Shown: positions 44,000 to 56,957 of the stretch, one piece after another | Layout: each line of letters begins with the position of its first letter | Position numbering within the stretch: the first letter of the stretch is position 1 | Assembly (NCBI RefSeq): GCF_014837045.1 | Contig: NZ_JACSPR010000002.1 | Span: forward strand, 186,001-250,000 | Reading direction: 5' to 3' | DNA length: 64,000 nucleotides | From: Corynebacterium gallinarum | Lineage (GTDB): Bacteria; Actinomycetota; Actinomycetes; Mycobacteriales; Mycobacteriaceae | The notes under the pieces: generated by a model | The model's input: the letters and a program-made list of their open reading frames with translations, nothing else | The model's database searches: none | Told to the model about the DNA's origin: nothing | Program-made: the position numbers and the translations under genes

Positions 44000-44558
44000 G
44001 AAGACTCCCTTGGTACTTTTTGTGCCTTGAATCACAAAACGGTCGCGATGGGAGTTAGGCTACATGAACCTTGCGGCATGTGTCCGAGAGTGACAGGGGC
44101 GACGCTGTCGGGAATTGCATTCCCGCTGCTTGCGCCGTTACGGCCCCCAGCTTCCAGACGACACACACTTCACCGGTGACATCCCCGGTGGTCGATTTGG
44201 CCCGACCACAGGGTGGTGTCCCAATATGCCAAGGAACCTATCGCACCCCTTCCTTCGGCCCGCACCACAGGCGGCCCTGGACGGAGCGTCGACAGGTTCT
44301 CGATTGCCAATCGGTCAGGTATTGGAATTCAGTCACGAAACCCAGAGATCCTCTCTCCAGAAAGCACCAGTGATCTCTGGGTTAAGCACAGTGGTTTCTG
44401 GGAACAGGATCTCGGGGTTAAGTATGCCCCACCCCGAAAACACAACATCGCATCACCGACATCGGCACTGATGTCGTGGTTCAGCGCACTGATGCCGGTG
44501 ATGCGATGTCGTGGTGGTCGTGGTGGTTGATGCGGGTGAAGGAACCAGGCCCCACAAC
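44000..44558. other. Spacer between the monooxygenase and guaB3
   Basis: 560 bp without a convincing gene. The first 340 bp hold the monooxygenase promoter region (AT-richer TTGGTACTTTTTGTGCC near its start) and the rest is repeat copy B and its flank. Nothing else is recognised. Confidence 0.6.
44340..44515. repeat. Direct repeat copy B (176 bp)
   Basis: Same orientation as copy A. Most differences from copy A weaken the first hairpin (for example GGTTTCTGG for GCTTTCTGG and CTCGGGG for CTCTGGG), so copy B looks the more decayed. The second hairpin keeps 12 of 13 pairs. Confidence 0.9.
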
Positions 44559-45725
44559 CTACCCGTTGAAGTGCAGTGGCACCTTCTGGAAGCTCTTCAG
44601 GTCGGTGAAGCCGCACTTGGCCATGGCGCGCTTGAGACCGCCGCTGAAGTTCTCCACACCCCATGGCAGGGTGGATGGGCCGTTGAGAATCTGCTCCAGG
44701 GAGGGAACCTCGTCGGTGAGGTAGCCGGAGTCGGTGACCAGGCCCCGTGGGAAGCGTGGGTGTGCGGCGACGGCTGGCCAGAAGTAGCCCTTGCCTGCGG
44801 CTTCCTTGGCACGCGCGAGTGGGGATCCGAGCACAACCGCGTCGGCGCCGCAGGCGATGGCCTTGACCACGTCACCGGAGTTGTCGATCTCACCGTCGGC
44901 GATGATGTGCACGTAGCGGCCCCCGGTTTCGTCGAGGTAGTCGCGGCGGGCGGCGGCCACATCGGCGATGGCGGTGGCCATGGGGACCTCCATGCCGAGT
45001 GCCAGGTCGTTGGTGTTCTCCCCGCCGCCGACGATGATGCCCACGGCACCGGTGCGCATCATGTGCAGCGCGGTGGTGTAGTCGTAGACGCCACCGGCGA
45101 TGACGGGTAGTTCGATGGAACCGATGAACTCCTTGAGGTTCAGGGGTTCACCGCCGGTGTTGACGTGTTCGGCGGAGATGAGGGTGCCCTGGATCACCAG
45201 CAGGTCGGCACCGGCCTTGGCCACCACGGGTGCCAGTTCGCGGGCGTTCTGCGGGGAGACCCGCACGGCGACGATCTCACCGGAGTCGCGGACCTGTCCG
45301 ATGCGTTCTGCGAGCAGGTCGGGGTCCAGTGGTGCGGCGTGCAGTGCCTGCAGTGCACGCGTGGCGGCGGCTTGGTCGCCACCACCGATGATCTCGAGTG
45401 CGCCTTCGCGGCCCCCGTCGCCTTCATAGGCGGACAGGACGGTCGCGATAGCGGCGTCCAGGTCGGCGTGACGTCCCCAGAGTCCCTCGGCGTTGATGAC
45501 ACCGAGTCCGCCCTGCCGGCCCATCTCGATGACGAACTCGGGGCTGGCGAGCGCATCGGTCGGGTGGTTCATGAACGGCAGCTCAAACTTGTAGGCATCG
45601 ATGTGCCAGTTGGTGTCGACGTCCTTGGAAGAACGGGTGCGGCGGCTGGCGACAACAGCGATATCGTCCAGGCTGTAAGTGCGTCGTGCCTCGCGGCCGA
45701 TGCCGATTTCTACGTAGTCACGCAT
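44559..45725 (-). CDS. guaB3: IMP dehydrogenase-like GuaB3
   Basis: A 388-residue GuaB3-type protein: (beta/alpha)8 barrel with IAGGVYDYTTALHMMRTGAVGIIVGGGENTND and MGRQGGLGVINAEGLWG, but without CBS domains. GuaB3 proteins accompany GuaB2 in actinobacteria; related enzymes have been reported to act on GMP rather than IMP, so the reaction should be stated with care. ATG 45723-45725 is chosen for the GGGAGG site just upstream. Confidence 0.9.
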   Translation of the reverse strand: MRDYVEIGIGREARRTYSLDDIAVVASRRTRSSKDVDTNWHIDAYKFELPFMNHPTDALASPEFVIEMGRQGGLGVINAEGLWGRHADLDAAIATVLSAYEGDGGREGALEIIGGGDQAAATRALQALHAAPLDPDLLAERIGQVRDSGEIVAVRVSPQNARELAPVVAKAGADLLVIQGTLISAEHVNTGGEPLNLKEFIGSIELPVIAGGVYDYTTALHMMRTGAVGIIVGGGENTNDLALGMEVPMATAIADVAAARRDYLDETGGRYVHIIADGEIDNSGDVVKAIACGADAVVLGSPLARAKEAAGKGYFWPAVAAHPRFPRGLVTDSGYLTDEVPSLEQILNGPSTLPWGVENFSGGLKRAMAKCGFTDLKSFQKVPLHFNG

Positions 45726-45794
45726 CTGTGACAGGCCTCCCTTGAAGTTCGTATACCCCAAGGACATTACCCGAGCACCCGGACAGATACGTAA

Positions 45795-45825
45795 GCAGCC
45801 CGCCACCGTTGCGGTGGCGGGCTGC
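45795..45825. other. Strong hairpin between guaB2 and guaB3
   Basis: GCAGCCCGCCACCG (45795-45808) and CGGTGGCGGGCTGC (45812-45825) form a perfect 14-bp stem with a 3-nt loop. No T-run follows on the minus strand, so it may act as an attenuator or mRNA stabiliser rather than a full terminator. Confidence 0.7.
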
Positions 45826-45870
45826 CGGATCCCTGCAGTGCTTTACGACGCCTGACAGCGCCCGAGGCGA

Positions 45871-47436
<1,566 letters not shown>

Positions 47437-47551
47437 TTAATGCCAAAACCTCATTTCAGATAACTTGGTAGGTTCCCCACCCGACCCGTCAACCCCCGGG
47501 AGCGGGGCACCTGGTTGCCCATTTCGCCCCGGGGGCAATAGGGTTACCTGT

Positions 47552-47926
47552 GTGAACTTTGATGCGATGATGCCCCGCGACCCGTTTGCCGACGATCCCA
47601 ACGACCCGGCATCCTTCCTGAGCGACGATGCCGATCACATGGAGCCGTTGTCACCGGAGGAGCGCATCCATGTGCAGCAGGATCTCAAGCTGGTGGAGGA
47701 ATTCAAGAAGGTGCTGCAGCCCCGTGGCATCGAGGGGATCTTCTTCATGTGCGAGGACTGCGAGGAATTCCACTACTACGACTGGGACATCATGGCAGCC
47801 AACATGCGCGCCACCCTCGCCGGTGAACTGAGTCCGGTTCATGAACCCAGTGTGCAGCCCAATGTTGAGGCCTACGTGCCGTGGGATTACTGCCTGGGCT
47901 ATCTCGACGGCCTGGAATCTCGCTAG
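47552..47926 (+). CDS. DUF5319-like conserved protein
   Basis: A 124-residue protein starting at GTG 47552. PRDPFADDPNDPASFLSDD leads into EERIHVQQDLKLVEEFKKVLQPRGIEGIFFMCEDCEEFHYYDWDIM and PWDYCLGYLDGLE. The pair CEDC could bind metal. It matches in position the Rv3412-type protein of mycobacteria, between the sigD/rsdA and guaB2 genes. Function unknown. Confidence 0.82.
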   Translation: MNFDAMMPRDPFADDPNDPASFLSDDADHMEPLSPEERIHVQQDLKLVEEFKKVLQPRGIEGIFFMCEDCEEFHYYDWDIMAANMRATLAGELSPVHEPSVQPNVEAYVPWDYCLGYLDGLESR

Positions 47927-47942
47927 CCCAACACAGAAAAAG

Positions 47943-47993
47943 GCTGTTGCCCGCACACCCCCTGATCGGGAGGTGTGCGGGCAACAGCTCTTT
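47943..47993. terminator. Bidirectional terminator
   Basis: A perfect 17-bp stem (47943-47959 with 47972-47988) is followed by CTTTTTG on the plus strand and CCTTTTTC on the minus strand. It serves the DUF5319 gene and rsdA. Confidence 0.95.
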
Positions 47994-47996
47994 TTG

Positions 47997-49046
47997 TTAT
48001 TCGCCGATGATCTGCGGTGGGGCGACCTGTCCCCCGCCGGCGTTTGCCCCGGCGTTGGGGTTGGCGTTTCCACCACTGTTTCCCGGACCATCACCGTCAC
48101 CGGTCGGTGGAACCGGCTCCACCGGAGGTGCCGGGGGCTGGAAGGTCTGGGTCGGCTGTGGCGTCCAGGCCGGTGCCTGAACCACGGTGGACACAACCGT
48201 CTGGGTCTGGGTCCGGGTGGCGGTTTCCGTGACGGTCTCCGGCGCAGGTGCCGGCGCCGGTTCCGCAGGTGCGTTCGTCTCGGTGACCGTCGCGGTTGTC
48301 GTGGCCGTTGCCGTCTCGGTCACAGGGACCGGTGCCGGGACATTGGCGCCACGGGGAGCGGAGTTGCGCTGACGCTCATCCATCTCGGCGAGCATGGACC
48401 TGGCCTGCTCCAGCAGTTCACGGGCACCCTCGACATCACCGCTGGCGGTGCGGCTGTCCACCTCCTCCAGGGTGGACGCGAGCTCCACCACACGGGCGTT
48501 GTCGCTCTTGCCGAACAGGGTGGTGCTCAATCCGTAGAGGGGTGAATCCGCATCGGCGCTGTAGATGGCGGTGCCACCACCGGCGATGACCAGGGTCGCT
48601 GCCGCAGCACCGACCAGCCCGTGCAGGAACGGATGCGACCTGCGTCCACCGGCCCCTGCGCCAGCTTCACGACGGGCACGCCTGGACCTGCGTGAACCCA
48701 GTGGGATCACGCCAGCGCCAGTGGGCTCCTCTGCGGCAGCATCAGCCTCGGCGGAACCGCCCGCGGGCACGGTGATCGGCGCGAATTCTGTGGTGCCCGG
48801 ATCGGTGTCATCACCGTTGCCACCGGCATCGGGAAGCAGCACGGACAGATCCGGCACCGCCGGCATGTCTGCGCTGACCTCCTCCCTCATGCCGAGGAGG
48901 AGGCCTGCCAGGGCGTCATCACCATCGGAGGGGTCAACGCCGCGGGACAGACCGGTGAGGAATTCATCGTCATTGAACAGCTCTTTCAGCTGTGCATTGA
49001 CCATGTCCTGACGATCCGGATCACCACCACTGGGACGTTGGGTCAT
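47997..49046 (-). CDS. rsdA: Anti-sigma-D factor
   Basis: A 349-residue membrane-anchored anti-sigma factor. The cytoplasmic N-terminus (LKELFNDDEFLTGLSRGVDPSDGDDALAGLLLGMREEVSADMP) holds the sigma-binding region. A single helix (LHGLVGAAAATLVIAGGGTAIY) lies near residue 145, and a long extracytoplasmic Pro/Thr/Ala-rich tail follows. It overlaps the sigD stop by one base, matching the sigD-rsdA pair of mycobacteria. Membrane signals presumably trigger its proteolysis. Confidence 0.85.
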   Translation of the reverse strand: MTQRPSGGDPDRQDMVNAQLKELFNDDEFLTGLSRGVDPSDGDDALAGLLLGMREEVSADMPAVPDLSVLLPDAGGNGDDTDPGTTEFAPITVPAGGSAEADAAAEEPTGAGVIPLGSRRSRRARREAGAGAGGRRSHPFLHGLVGAAAATLVIAGGGTAIYSADADSPLYGLSTTLFGKSDNARVVELASTLEEVDSRTASGDVEGARELLEQARSMLAEMDERQRNSAPRGANVPAPVPVTETATATTTATVTETNAPAEPAPAPAPETVTETATRTQTQTVVSTVVQAPAWTPQPTQTFQPPAPPVEPVPPTGDGDGPGNSGGNANPNAGANAGGGQVAPPQIIGE

Positions 49047-49612
49047 TACTTATTCTCCTGCTGCTCGAGTGCGCTTCGAAGTGTCGTGAGCGCCCTGTGC
49101 TGGGCCACCCGCACAGCACCGGGGGTGCTGTCCACCATCTCTGCAGTTTCTTCTGCGGATAGACCCACCATCACTCTAAGAATTAGAATGTCGCGCGCCT
49201 TCTCACTGAGTAGATCGAGAAGTTCCCTCACTCTGTTACTTCCGTCCGCTACCAGTGCGAATTCCTCCGGGGTGTTGGAATCCGGTTCGGTGTCGGGGAT
49301 CTCCTCCGTGGGGGTGGATTTGTCCCTGGCCATGGCGCGGTGGGCATCAGCGACCTTGTTGGAGGCGATGCCGTAGACGAAGGCCATGAAGGGACGGCCC
49401 TGGTCAACGAAATTATGGATGGATGTGGCCACCGCGAGGCAGATCTCCTGGGCAACATCCTCCGGGGTGGGTTGGCGGCCACCACCGATGCGTGCACGTG
49501 CGTAGCGCAGCACCACCGGGTGGATGATTTCCATGATGCGCTGGAGCGCCCGGCGATCACCGGCCGTTGCCTGGGGAACCAGGTCCGCGAGCTCACGCTC
49601 GGAATCAACCAC
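49046..49612 (-). CDS. sigD: ECF sigma factor SigD
   Basis: An ECF sigma factor of about 188 residues. Region 2 is LQRIMEIIHPVVLRYARARIGG and EDVAQEICLAVATSIHNF; region 4 is LLDLLSEKARDILILRVMVGLSAEETAEMVDSTPGAVRVAQHRAL. GTG 49612 is preferred because AGGAAGG lies 9 nt upstream; GTG 49618 or a longer ATG are less likely. In corynebacteria SigD controls cell-envelope (mycolate-related) genes. Confidence 0.9.
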   Translation of the reverse strand: MVDSERELADLVPQATAGDRRALQRIMEIIHPVVLRYARARIGGGRQPTPEDVAQEICLAVATSIHNFVDQGRPFMAFVYGIASNKVADAHRAMARDKSTPTEEIPDTEPDSNTPEEFALVADGSNRVRELLDLLSEKARDILILRVMVGLSAEETAEMVDSTPGAVRVAQHRALTTLRSALEQQENK

Positions 49613-50047
49613 CGTCACGCACCTTCCTGCCTTCTTGAACGGTCCACACATTTCCTCAACACACTTGGCCTGCAGGAATGCACCTGATCCGGGCAGCAGC
49701 AAGCGCCCGGCTATCCACCTATCCTAACAACACGGCACCCGGTTCATGGGTGCTATGTGGGGGACCTCAGCCTAACCGGTGGGCATCATCACAGTGAAAT
49801 GCCCCCGAAAAACCCGGTTTACGCAGGGTTTATTTGCAGGGGAAAAGAATTCACCCGACATTCACCTATGACCAAGCGTGCAGGTCATCATGGGTATGGA
49901 CTAGACAGTTTCCCGATAAATCAACACCCGGCAACAATTCAGCCACCCGCAGGTCACCAGGTGTTCATCATGGCCGTCAACACTGTCCCCTCGGGTACAC
50001 AGCCCACCATATGTAATGCGAACTCGCTCAATAGGGAGTATATGAAG

Positions 50048-50347
50048 ATGACATTGCCTCACCAGCTTCCGGGACCAAACGCTGACTTCTGGGATTGGCA
50101 GCTGCAGGGATCCTGCCGCGGCGAAGCCTCTGATGTGTTCTACCACCCGGACGGCGAGCGTGGCCGGGCCCGCCAGCGTCGCGAGCTCCGCGCCAAGGCC
50201 ATCTGCGCATCCTGCCCGGTGCTCCAGGAATGCCGTCGGCATGCCCTCGCGGTGGCCGAGCCCTACGGCGTGTGGGGAGGGCTCTCCGAATCCGAGCGCC
50301 TGACCATCCTGCGCAAGATCGAGCGCAAACAGCCGGTGGCTGTTTAA
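50048..50347 (+). CDS. whcB: WhiB-family redox regulator (WhcB/WhiB3-like)
   Basis: A 99-residue WhiB protein. The four [4Fe-4S] ligands are C23, C53, C56 and C62 (ICASCPVLQEC), and the GVWGG turn near residue 76 precedes the basic C-terminus. Its place between sigD and groEL matches M. tuberculosis whiB3, and its likely C. glutamicum counterpart is whcB. Role: oxidative stress and redox control of transcription. Start ATG 50048 gives better spacing from AGGGAG than ATG 50042. Confidence 0.85.
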   Translation: MTLPHQLPGPNADFWDWQLQGSCRGEASDVFYHPDGERGRARQRRELRAKAICASCPVLQECRRHALAVAEPYGVWGGLSESERLTILRKIERKQPVAV

Positions 50348-50355
50348 ACAGTAGT

Positions 50356-50383
50356 GACCCGGTTATTCCAACCGGGTCTTTTT
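50356..50383 (+). terminator. whcB terminator
   Basis: GACCCGGTT (50356-50364) and AACCGGGTC (50370-50378) form a 9-bp stem, followed by TTTTT. It separates whcB from the aldehyde dehydrogenase gene 20 bp later. Confidence 0.92.
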
Positions 50384-50403
50384 GCTTCTCTAGGGTGGAG
50401 CAT

Positions 50404-51963
50404 ATGTATCCACTCCGTTTGACACCCGGGCCACTACCCCGGGACCTGGAAGAACACCTGCGTGGCCTCATCACCTCCGAGGTCACGCCCACCATCCCCG
50501 TCGAAGCACCCTTCGACGCAACCACCATCGGGCACATTCCCGAGGGGGGTCAGTCGTGCGTCGATAAGGCTTTCTCGCTCGCGCGGGAGGCGCAGCGCGG
50601 GTGGCAGGACACCCCGCATGCAACGCGGCGGTCCATCGTGCGTACCTTCCATTCCCTGGTGTTGACGCACCGGGAACTGCTCATGGACATGGTGCAGCTG
50701 GAGACCGGCAAGAACCGTGCGGCGGCGTTTGATGAGGTGATGGATGTCGCCTCCACCGCCCGGTACTACGCCGCGCGCGCCGAGAAACTGCTGACACCCA
50801 GGCGTCGTCAGGGAACCATCCCGGCGCTGTCCTCCACCGTGGAGCACTGCTACCCCCTGGGCGTGGTCGGGCAGATCAGCCCGTGGAACTACCCCCTGAC
50901 CCTGGCGATCTCCGATGCGATCCCGGCCCTGCTGGCCGGCAACGCGGTGGTGTCCAAACCCGACGAGCGCACCCCGTTCACCGCCCTGCTGGTCACCAGT
51001 CTGCTTTACGACGCCGGATTGCCCCGCGCCATTTTCCACACCGTCACCGGACCAGGCCCCGTGGTCGGCGGTGCCATCGCCGGACAGTGCGACTATCTGA
51101 TGTTCACCGGGTCCACGAACACCGGCCGCATCCTCGGGGAGACCGCCGGCAGGCGCCTCATCGGATTCTCCGCGGAACTGGGCGGTAAGAATCCCCTGAT
51201 CATCGCCGAGGACGCCGACCTGGACAAGGCTGTTGATGGTGCCGTTCATGGCACAATCTCCAACTCCGGGCAGCTGTGCGTATCCATCGAGCGGATCTTC
51301 GTCGTCGGGTCGATGTACCCGAGGTTTGTCGAGGCCTACGTCCAACGATTGCAGTCCATCCATATGGGAGCCGGGTTCGACTGGGATGTGGAGATGGGCT
51401 CGCTGGCATCTAAGCAACAGCTGGACACCGTCACCCGCATGGTCGATGATGCCATGTCCAAGGGCGCGGAGGTGCTCACCGGTGGCCGGGCTCGGCCCGA
51501 CCTGGGCCCCTATTTTTATGAACCCACCGTGCTCACCGGTGTCACCGAGGAGATGGAGCTCTACCGTAATGAGGTCTTTGGGCCGGTGGTGTACGTGGAG
51601 GCGGTTGCGGACCTGGCCGAGGCCATCGTCTACGCCAATGACACCGACTACGGCCTCAACGCCGGGATCTTCGCCGCCCGCGACACCGCCCTGGCTGCCG
51701 CCCCACTGATCCGGGCCGGTGGGGTGAATATCAACGATTCCTACTCCGCCACCTGGGGCAATATTGACACCCCGCTCGGTGGCGCGAAGGATTCCGGCCT
51801 GTCCGCCCGCCACGGCGAGGAGGGCCTGCTGAAATACACCCAGACGCAGAACATCTCCGAGCAGCGGTACCTGCAGCTGCGGGGGCCGCGGTCGCTCAAC
51901 AGGAAGGCCTACGCGTCTCTCATGACCGCCGGGTTGAAGGCGTTGGCCATGATGCGTCGATAA
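50404..51963 (+). CDS. Aldehyde dehydrogenase (succinate-semialdehyde dehydrogenase GabD2-like)
   Basis: A 519-residue ALDH. QISPWNYPLT, FTGSTNTGRILGETAG, the catalytic Glu in SAELGGKNPLI and the catalytic Cys in NSGQLCVSIERIF are present. Length and sequence pattern fit actinobacterial GabD2-type succinate-semialdehyde dehydrogenases. The exact aldehyde is not certain. ATG 50404 is used because the upstream in-frame extension overlaps whcB and its terminator. Confidence 0.87.
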   Translation: MYPLRLTPGPLPRDLEEHLRGLITSEVTPTIPVEAPFDATTIGHIPEGGQSCVDKAFSLAREAQRGWQDTPHATRRSIVRTFHSLVLTHRELLMDMVQLETGKNRAAAFDEVMDVASTARYYAARAEKLLTPRRRQGTIPALSSTVEHCYPLGVVGQISPWNYPLTLAISDAIPALLAGNAVVSKPDERTPFTALLVTSLLYDAGLPRAIFHTVTGPGPVVGGAIAGQCDYLMFTGSTNTGRILGETAGRRLIGFSAELGGKNPLIIAEDADLDKAVDGAVHGTISNSGQLCVSIERIFVVGSMYPRFVEAYVQRLQSIHMGAGFDWDVEMGSLASKQQLDTVTRMVDDAMSKGAEVLTGGRARPDLGPYFYEPTVLTGVTEEMELYRNEVFGPVVYVEAVADLAEAIVYANDTDYGLNAGIFAARDTALAAAPLIRAGGVNINDSYSATWGNIDTPLGGAKDSGLSARHGEEGLLKYTQTQNISEQRYLQLRGPRSLNRKAYASLMTAGLKALAMMRR

Positions 51964-51970
51964 GCACAAA

Positions 51971-52000
51971 AAACCGGCCGGGTGGGCACCCGGCCGGTTT
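51971..52000. terminator. Bidirectional terminator
   Basis: AAACCGGCCGGGT (51971-51983) and ACCCGGCCGGTTT (51988-52000) form a perfect 13-bp stem around GGGC, with T-runs on both sides. It separates the aldehyde dehydrogenase and groEL. Confidence 0.92.
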
Positions 52001-52015
52001 CTGCTACGTCACCTC

Positions 52016-53940
<1,925 letters not shown>

Positions 53941-54039
53941 GATGAATCCTTCCATGAGAAAAGAGTGTGTTGTTGTGCCGGTTGTGGATTTCCAGCACAG
54001 CCGTCGTCGCGGGTGAACAACTGTGTGTCAAACAACCTA

Positions 54040-54089
54040 CTGGCACTCTACCCTCACGAGTGCCAGCACTCAACCGCTAAGGGTGCTAA
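54040..54089 (-). promoter_or_regulatory. Two overlapping CIRCE operators (HrcA sites)
   Basis: CTGGCACTC-N9-GAGTGCCAG (54040-54066) is a perfect 9-9-9 CIRCE palindrome. A second, CCAGCACTC-N9-GGGTGCTAA (54063-54089), overlaps it by 4 bp. CIRCE consensus is TTAGCACTC-N9-GAGTGCTAA, bound by HrcA. They lie about 100 bp upstream of groES. Confidence 0.93.
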
Positions 54090-54125
54090 AGCTGTTCGCT
54101 GTTCGCGAACATGGGTGGCCACCCT

Positions 54126-55880
54126 TTAGGAGTTCATGATCCGGTTCGCATTCGCCCGTGCCGTGGCCGCGGGGATGTACTCCGCGATGCGTGACGCCGA
54201 GGTGGGCGCATAACCGAATTCGGTGCGGGCGGACAGGATCGCCGCCACCGCATGGATACTCACCGCCGGGGCTACCATGGAATACACGGCTGTCTCGGGC
54301 AGTCGCATATCCGGGATGAACTCCGGCAACCGGCTCAGCTCCGCATAACTCTGCGCCAGGTGCGCACCGACCAGCCCGGAGAGCACATCACCGGAGCCGG
54401 GGGTCGCGGACCAGGAGTGGCCTGCGTTGACCACATAGGCATAATCCGAGGTGGCCACCACCGTGGCACGCCCCTTGAGCAGCACGCAGCAGTTCAGTTC
54501 ACGGGCCGCGGCCAGGGCCGCACCGATCGGATCGGTGTGCGCGGACGGGATCTGGACACCCGACTCACGCAGAGCATCCGCCAGGCGTTCGAATTCCCCC
54601 TTGTGGGGGGTGAGGACAGTGGGTCCGGCACGGTGCCGGAGGGTCTCCAGCAACTCCGGTGAGCGGGCGATGAGGGTGATGCCATCGGCGTCGACAAGCA
54701 CCGGCTCGGGATGCCCGAACAGGGTGGCCAGCTCCCGCACCTGCTCCTCCCCCGTGCCACGCCCGGGGCCGTAGACCCAGCTCTGTACGCGCCCGCTCTC
54801 CCCGATGGTCGGCGCGGCCACCACCTCGGGATGCGCCGCGAGGACCTGTCCGCGCACGGCCTCATCACCGACGAAACGGACCATCGAACTGGTCGCACGC
54901 ACCGCGCCGGAACACGCCAGCACGGCCGCCCCCGGGTACTGCGCGCTGCCGGCCACGATGCCGACCACTCCCCCGGTGTACTTGTCGGATTCGGGCGTGG
55001 GTTCCATGTCGAGCAGGATGAACTGCGAACCGATCGGGAACACCCCCGGCACGGCCGGCACCGGTGCGGCATTGGGATTCTCCAGTTCCGTACGCCATGC
55101 CCGGGAGGTGTAGAGGGTCGGGCTGGCATCCTCGAACTGGACCTCCTGGAGTGCCTCAGCCAGGCTGAGCCCGGCACCCTGATTGGTGCCCTTGACGCGG
55201 ATATCCGACATCAGCACATACCCGCAGGCCGCGGACACCGCATGCGCCCGGCGCAACCCACCGAAGGTGATGGTCACATCGGCATTGATGTGGGTCGGGA
55301 TCTTCTGACGCGCGATCGGTGAACCTGTTTCATAACCCTCCAGCTGCACCAGCGTGGGTTCCGGCAGTGCACCGGTATCCGCATCAACGCCGGAGGGGAT
55401 ATCCACTGCGAGCACCGGGGTTCCCGAGGAGTAGAAATGCTCCATGAACTGTGCGGTGTTCACCTTGATGCCACCGCGTCCACCGATCCCGAGGATGCCG
55501 TCGATGACCAGGTCGTAGTCATAGTGGTGGGGTTTGCCGGTCATCATCGTGCCACCGGCGGCGGTGAAGAACTCACGGGCGCGCTCATGGACCCGGTCGC
55601 CGCCCATCAGGAGTGCATCCACGCGGTGTCCCTCACTGGCCAGGAACGCCCCGGCGTAGAGGGCGTCACCACCGTTGCCACCGGGACCAACCAGCAGGAG
55701 GATGTCCTCCTCCTCAACGGACTCCCCGGCCATCTCCCCGGCCGGATGCGTGAGCATCGCGCGGGCGACGGCGGCGACAGCGGTCGCCGCTGACATCATC
55801 AGCTCATCGGGGTGGTCCTGTACTGCAAAGAGTTTATTTTCGGCACGACGGATCTGGTCAACGGTGAACACCGACTTCAT
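54126..55880 (-). CDS. nnrD: Bifunctional NAD(P)HX epimerase/dehydratase
   Basis: A fused 584-residue protein that repairs hydrated NAD(P)H. The N-terminal YjeF_N epimerase part (about residues 1-215) has LLVGPGGNGGDALYAGAFL and LAVDIPSGVDADTG. The C-terminal carbohydrate-kinase-like dehydratase has VLTPHKGEFERLADALR and the SATPGSGDVLSGLVGAHLA motif. ATG 55880 is chosen over the upstream Met because it avoids the tsaD stop and starts at the conserved MKSVFTVDQIRRAE. Confidence 0.93.
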   Translation of the reverse strand: MKSVFTVDQIRRAENKLFAVQDHPDELMMSAATAVAAVARAMLTHPAGEMAGESVEEEDILLLVGPGGNGGDALYAGAFLASEGHRVDALLMGGDRVHERAREFFTAAGGTMMTGKPHHYDYDLVIDGILGIGGRGGIKVNTAQFMEHFYSSGTPVLAVDIPSGVDADTGALPEPTLVQLEGYETGSPIARQKIPTHINADVTITFGGLRRAHAVSAACGYVLMSDIRVKGTNQGAGLSLAEALQEVQFEDASPTLYTSRAWRTELENPNAAPVPAVPGVFPIGSQFILLDMEPTPESDKYTGGVVGIVAGSAQYPGAAVLACSGAVRATSSMVRFVGDEAVRGQVLAAHPEVVAAPTIGESGRVQSWVYGPGRGTGEEQVRELATLFGHPEPVLVDADGITLIARSPELLETLRHRAGPTVLTPHKGEFERLADALRESGVQIPSAHTDPIGAALAAARELNCCVLLKGRATVVATSDYAYVVNAGHSWSATPGSGDVLSGLVGAHLAQSYAELSRLPEFIPDMRLPETAVYSMVAPAVSIHAVAAILSARTEFGYAPTSASRIAEYIPAATARANANRIMNS

Positions 55881-55899
55881 GCCGGTTAAGTCTAGGCTG

Positions 55900-56934
55900 T
55901 CAGAACACCTGAGGTGTCTCAACGGCCAAAGATGGGTCCGTTCCCACAGTCAGGGCGGATCCACCAGCGCCTTCGTGGATGCGTTGGGCGGCCAGGGCGG
56001 CGATCATCACGCCGTTGTCGGTGCACAGCTTGAAGCTGGGGACACGCAGTTCGATGCCGGCAGCGTCGCAACGCTCCCGGGCGAGCTCCCGCAGACGGGA
56101 GTTCGCGGCCACGCCACCGCCGAGCAGCAGCACCTTCGCCCCGACATCCTGGCAGGCGCGCACAGCCTTGAAGGTGAGGACATCGCAGACGGCCTCCTGG
56201 AAGCTTGCGCACACATCCTCCACGGAGATGACCTCGCCGGCGCGCTCGGCGGCCTCGACATAGCGTGCCACGGCGGTCTTGAGGCCGGAGAAGGAGAAAT
56301 CATGGCGGGAATCGGACTTCTTCATCAGACCACGCGGGAAGGGAATGGCCTGCGGGTTACCCCGGCGCGCCAGCTTGTCGATGACCGGCCCGCCCGGGTA
56401 CCCCAATCCCAGCAGGCGCGAGACCTTGTCATAGGCCTCACCGGCGGCATCATCGAGGGTGGAGCCGAGCTCCTTCATGGGCAGTCCGACGGCCTCCACC
56501 TCGAGCAGCTGGGTGTGCCCGCCAGAGACCAGCAGTGCCACCGAATGCGGCAGGGGTTCGCCGTCGAGGTTGGCCACGGCCACATGCCCGCCGAGGTGGT
56601 TGACGGCGTAGAACGGCACATCCCAGGCGGCGGCGTAGGCCTTGGCGGCGCTGGCCCCGACGAGCAGGGCGCCCGCCAGGCCTGGACCGACGGTGGCGGC
56701 CACCGCATCGGGTTTGCCGATGCCCGCCCGGTGCAGGGCCTCACGCATGACCGGGACCATGGATTCCAGGTGTGCGCGGGAGGCGATCTCCGGCACGACA
56801 CCACCGAAACGTGCGTGGTCCTGCATGGAGGATGCCACCGCGTCGGCGAGGATGGTCAGGTTGCCCTGCTCATCCAGGTCGACCACGCCCACACCGGTTT
56901 CATCACAGGAGCTCTCAATACCCAGGACAATCAT
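55900..56934 (-). CDS. tsaD: tRNA N6-adenosine threonylcarbamoyltransferase
   Basis: A 344-residue Kae1/TsaD enzyme for t6A37 of ANN-decoding tRNAs. [19 protein letters not shown] starts it; the metal motif is HLGGH (in [11 protein letters not shown]) and the later signature is [15 protein letters not shown]. It works with TsaB and TsaE, encoded nearby on the same strand. Confidence 0.96.
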   Translation of the reverse strand: MIVLGIESSCDETGVGVVDLDEQGNLTILADAVASSMQDHARFGGVVPEIASRAHLESMVPVMREALHRAGIGKPDAVAATVGPGLAGALLVGASAAKAYAAAWDVPFYAVNHLGGHVAVANLDGEPLPHSVALLVSGGHTQLLEVEAVGLPMKELGSTLDDAAGEAYDKVSRLLGLGYPGGPVIDKLARRGNPQAIPFPRGLMKKSDSRHDFSFSGLKTAVARYVEAAERAGEVISVEDVCASFQEAVCDVLTFKAVRACQDVGAKVLLLGGGVAANSRLRELARERCDAAGIELRVPSFKLCTDNGVMIAALAAQRIHEGAGGSALTVGTDPSLAVETPQVF

Positions 56935-56957
56935 TGTTTAGAGAATAGTCCCCGGCA

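Noticed and set aside
54126..55922. NnrD starting at 55922
   Set aside because: That start lies within the tsaD stop region; the conserved N-terminus starts at 55880.
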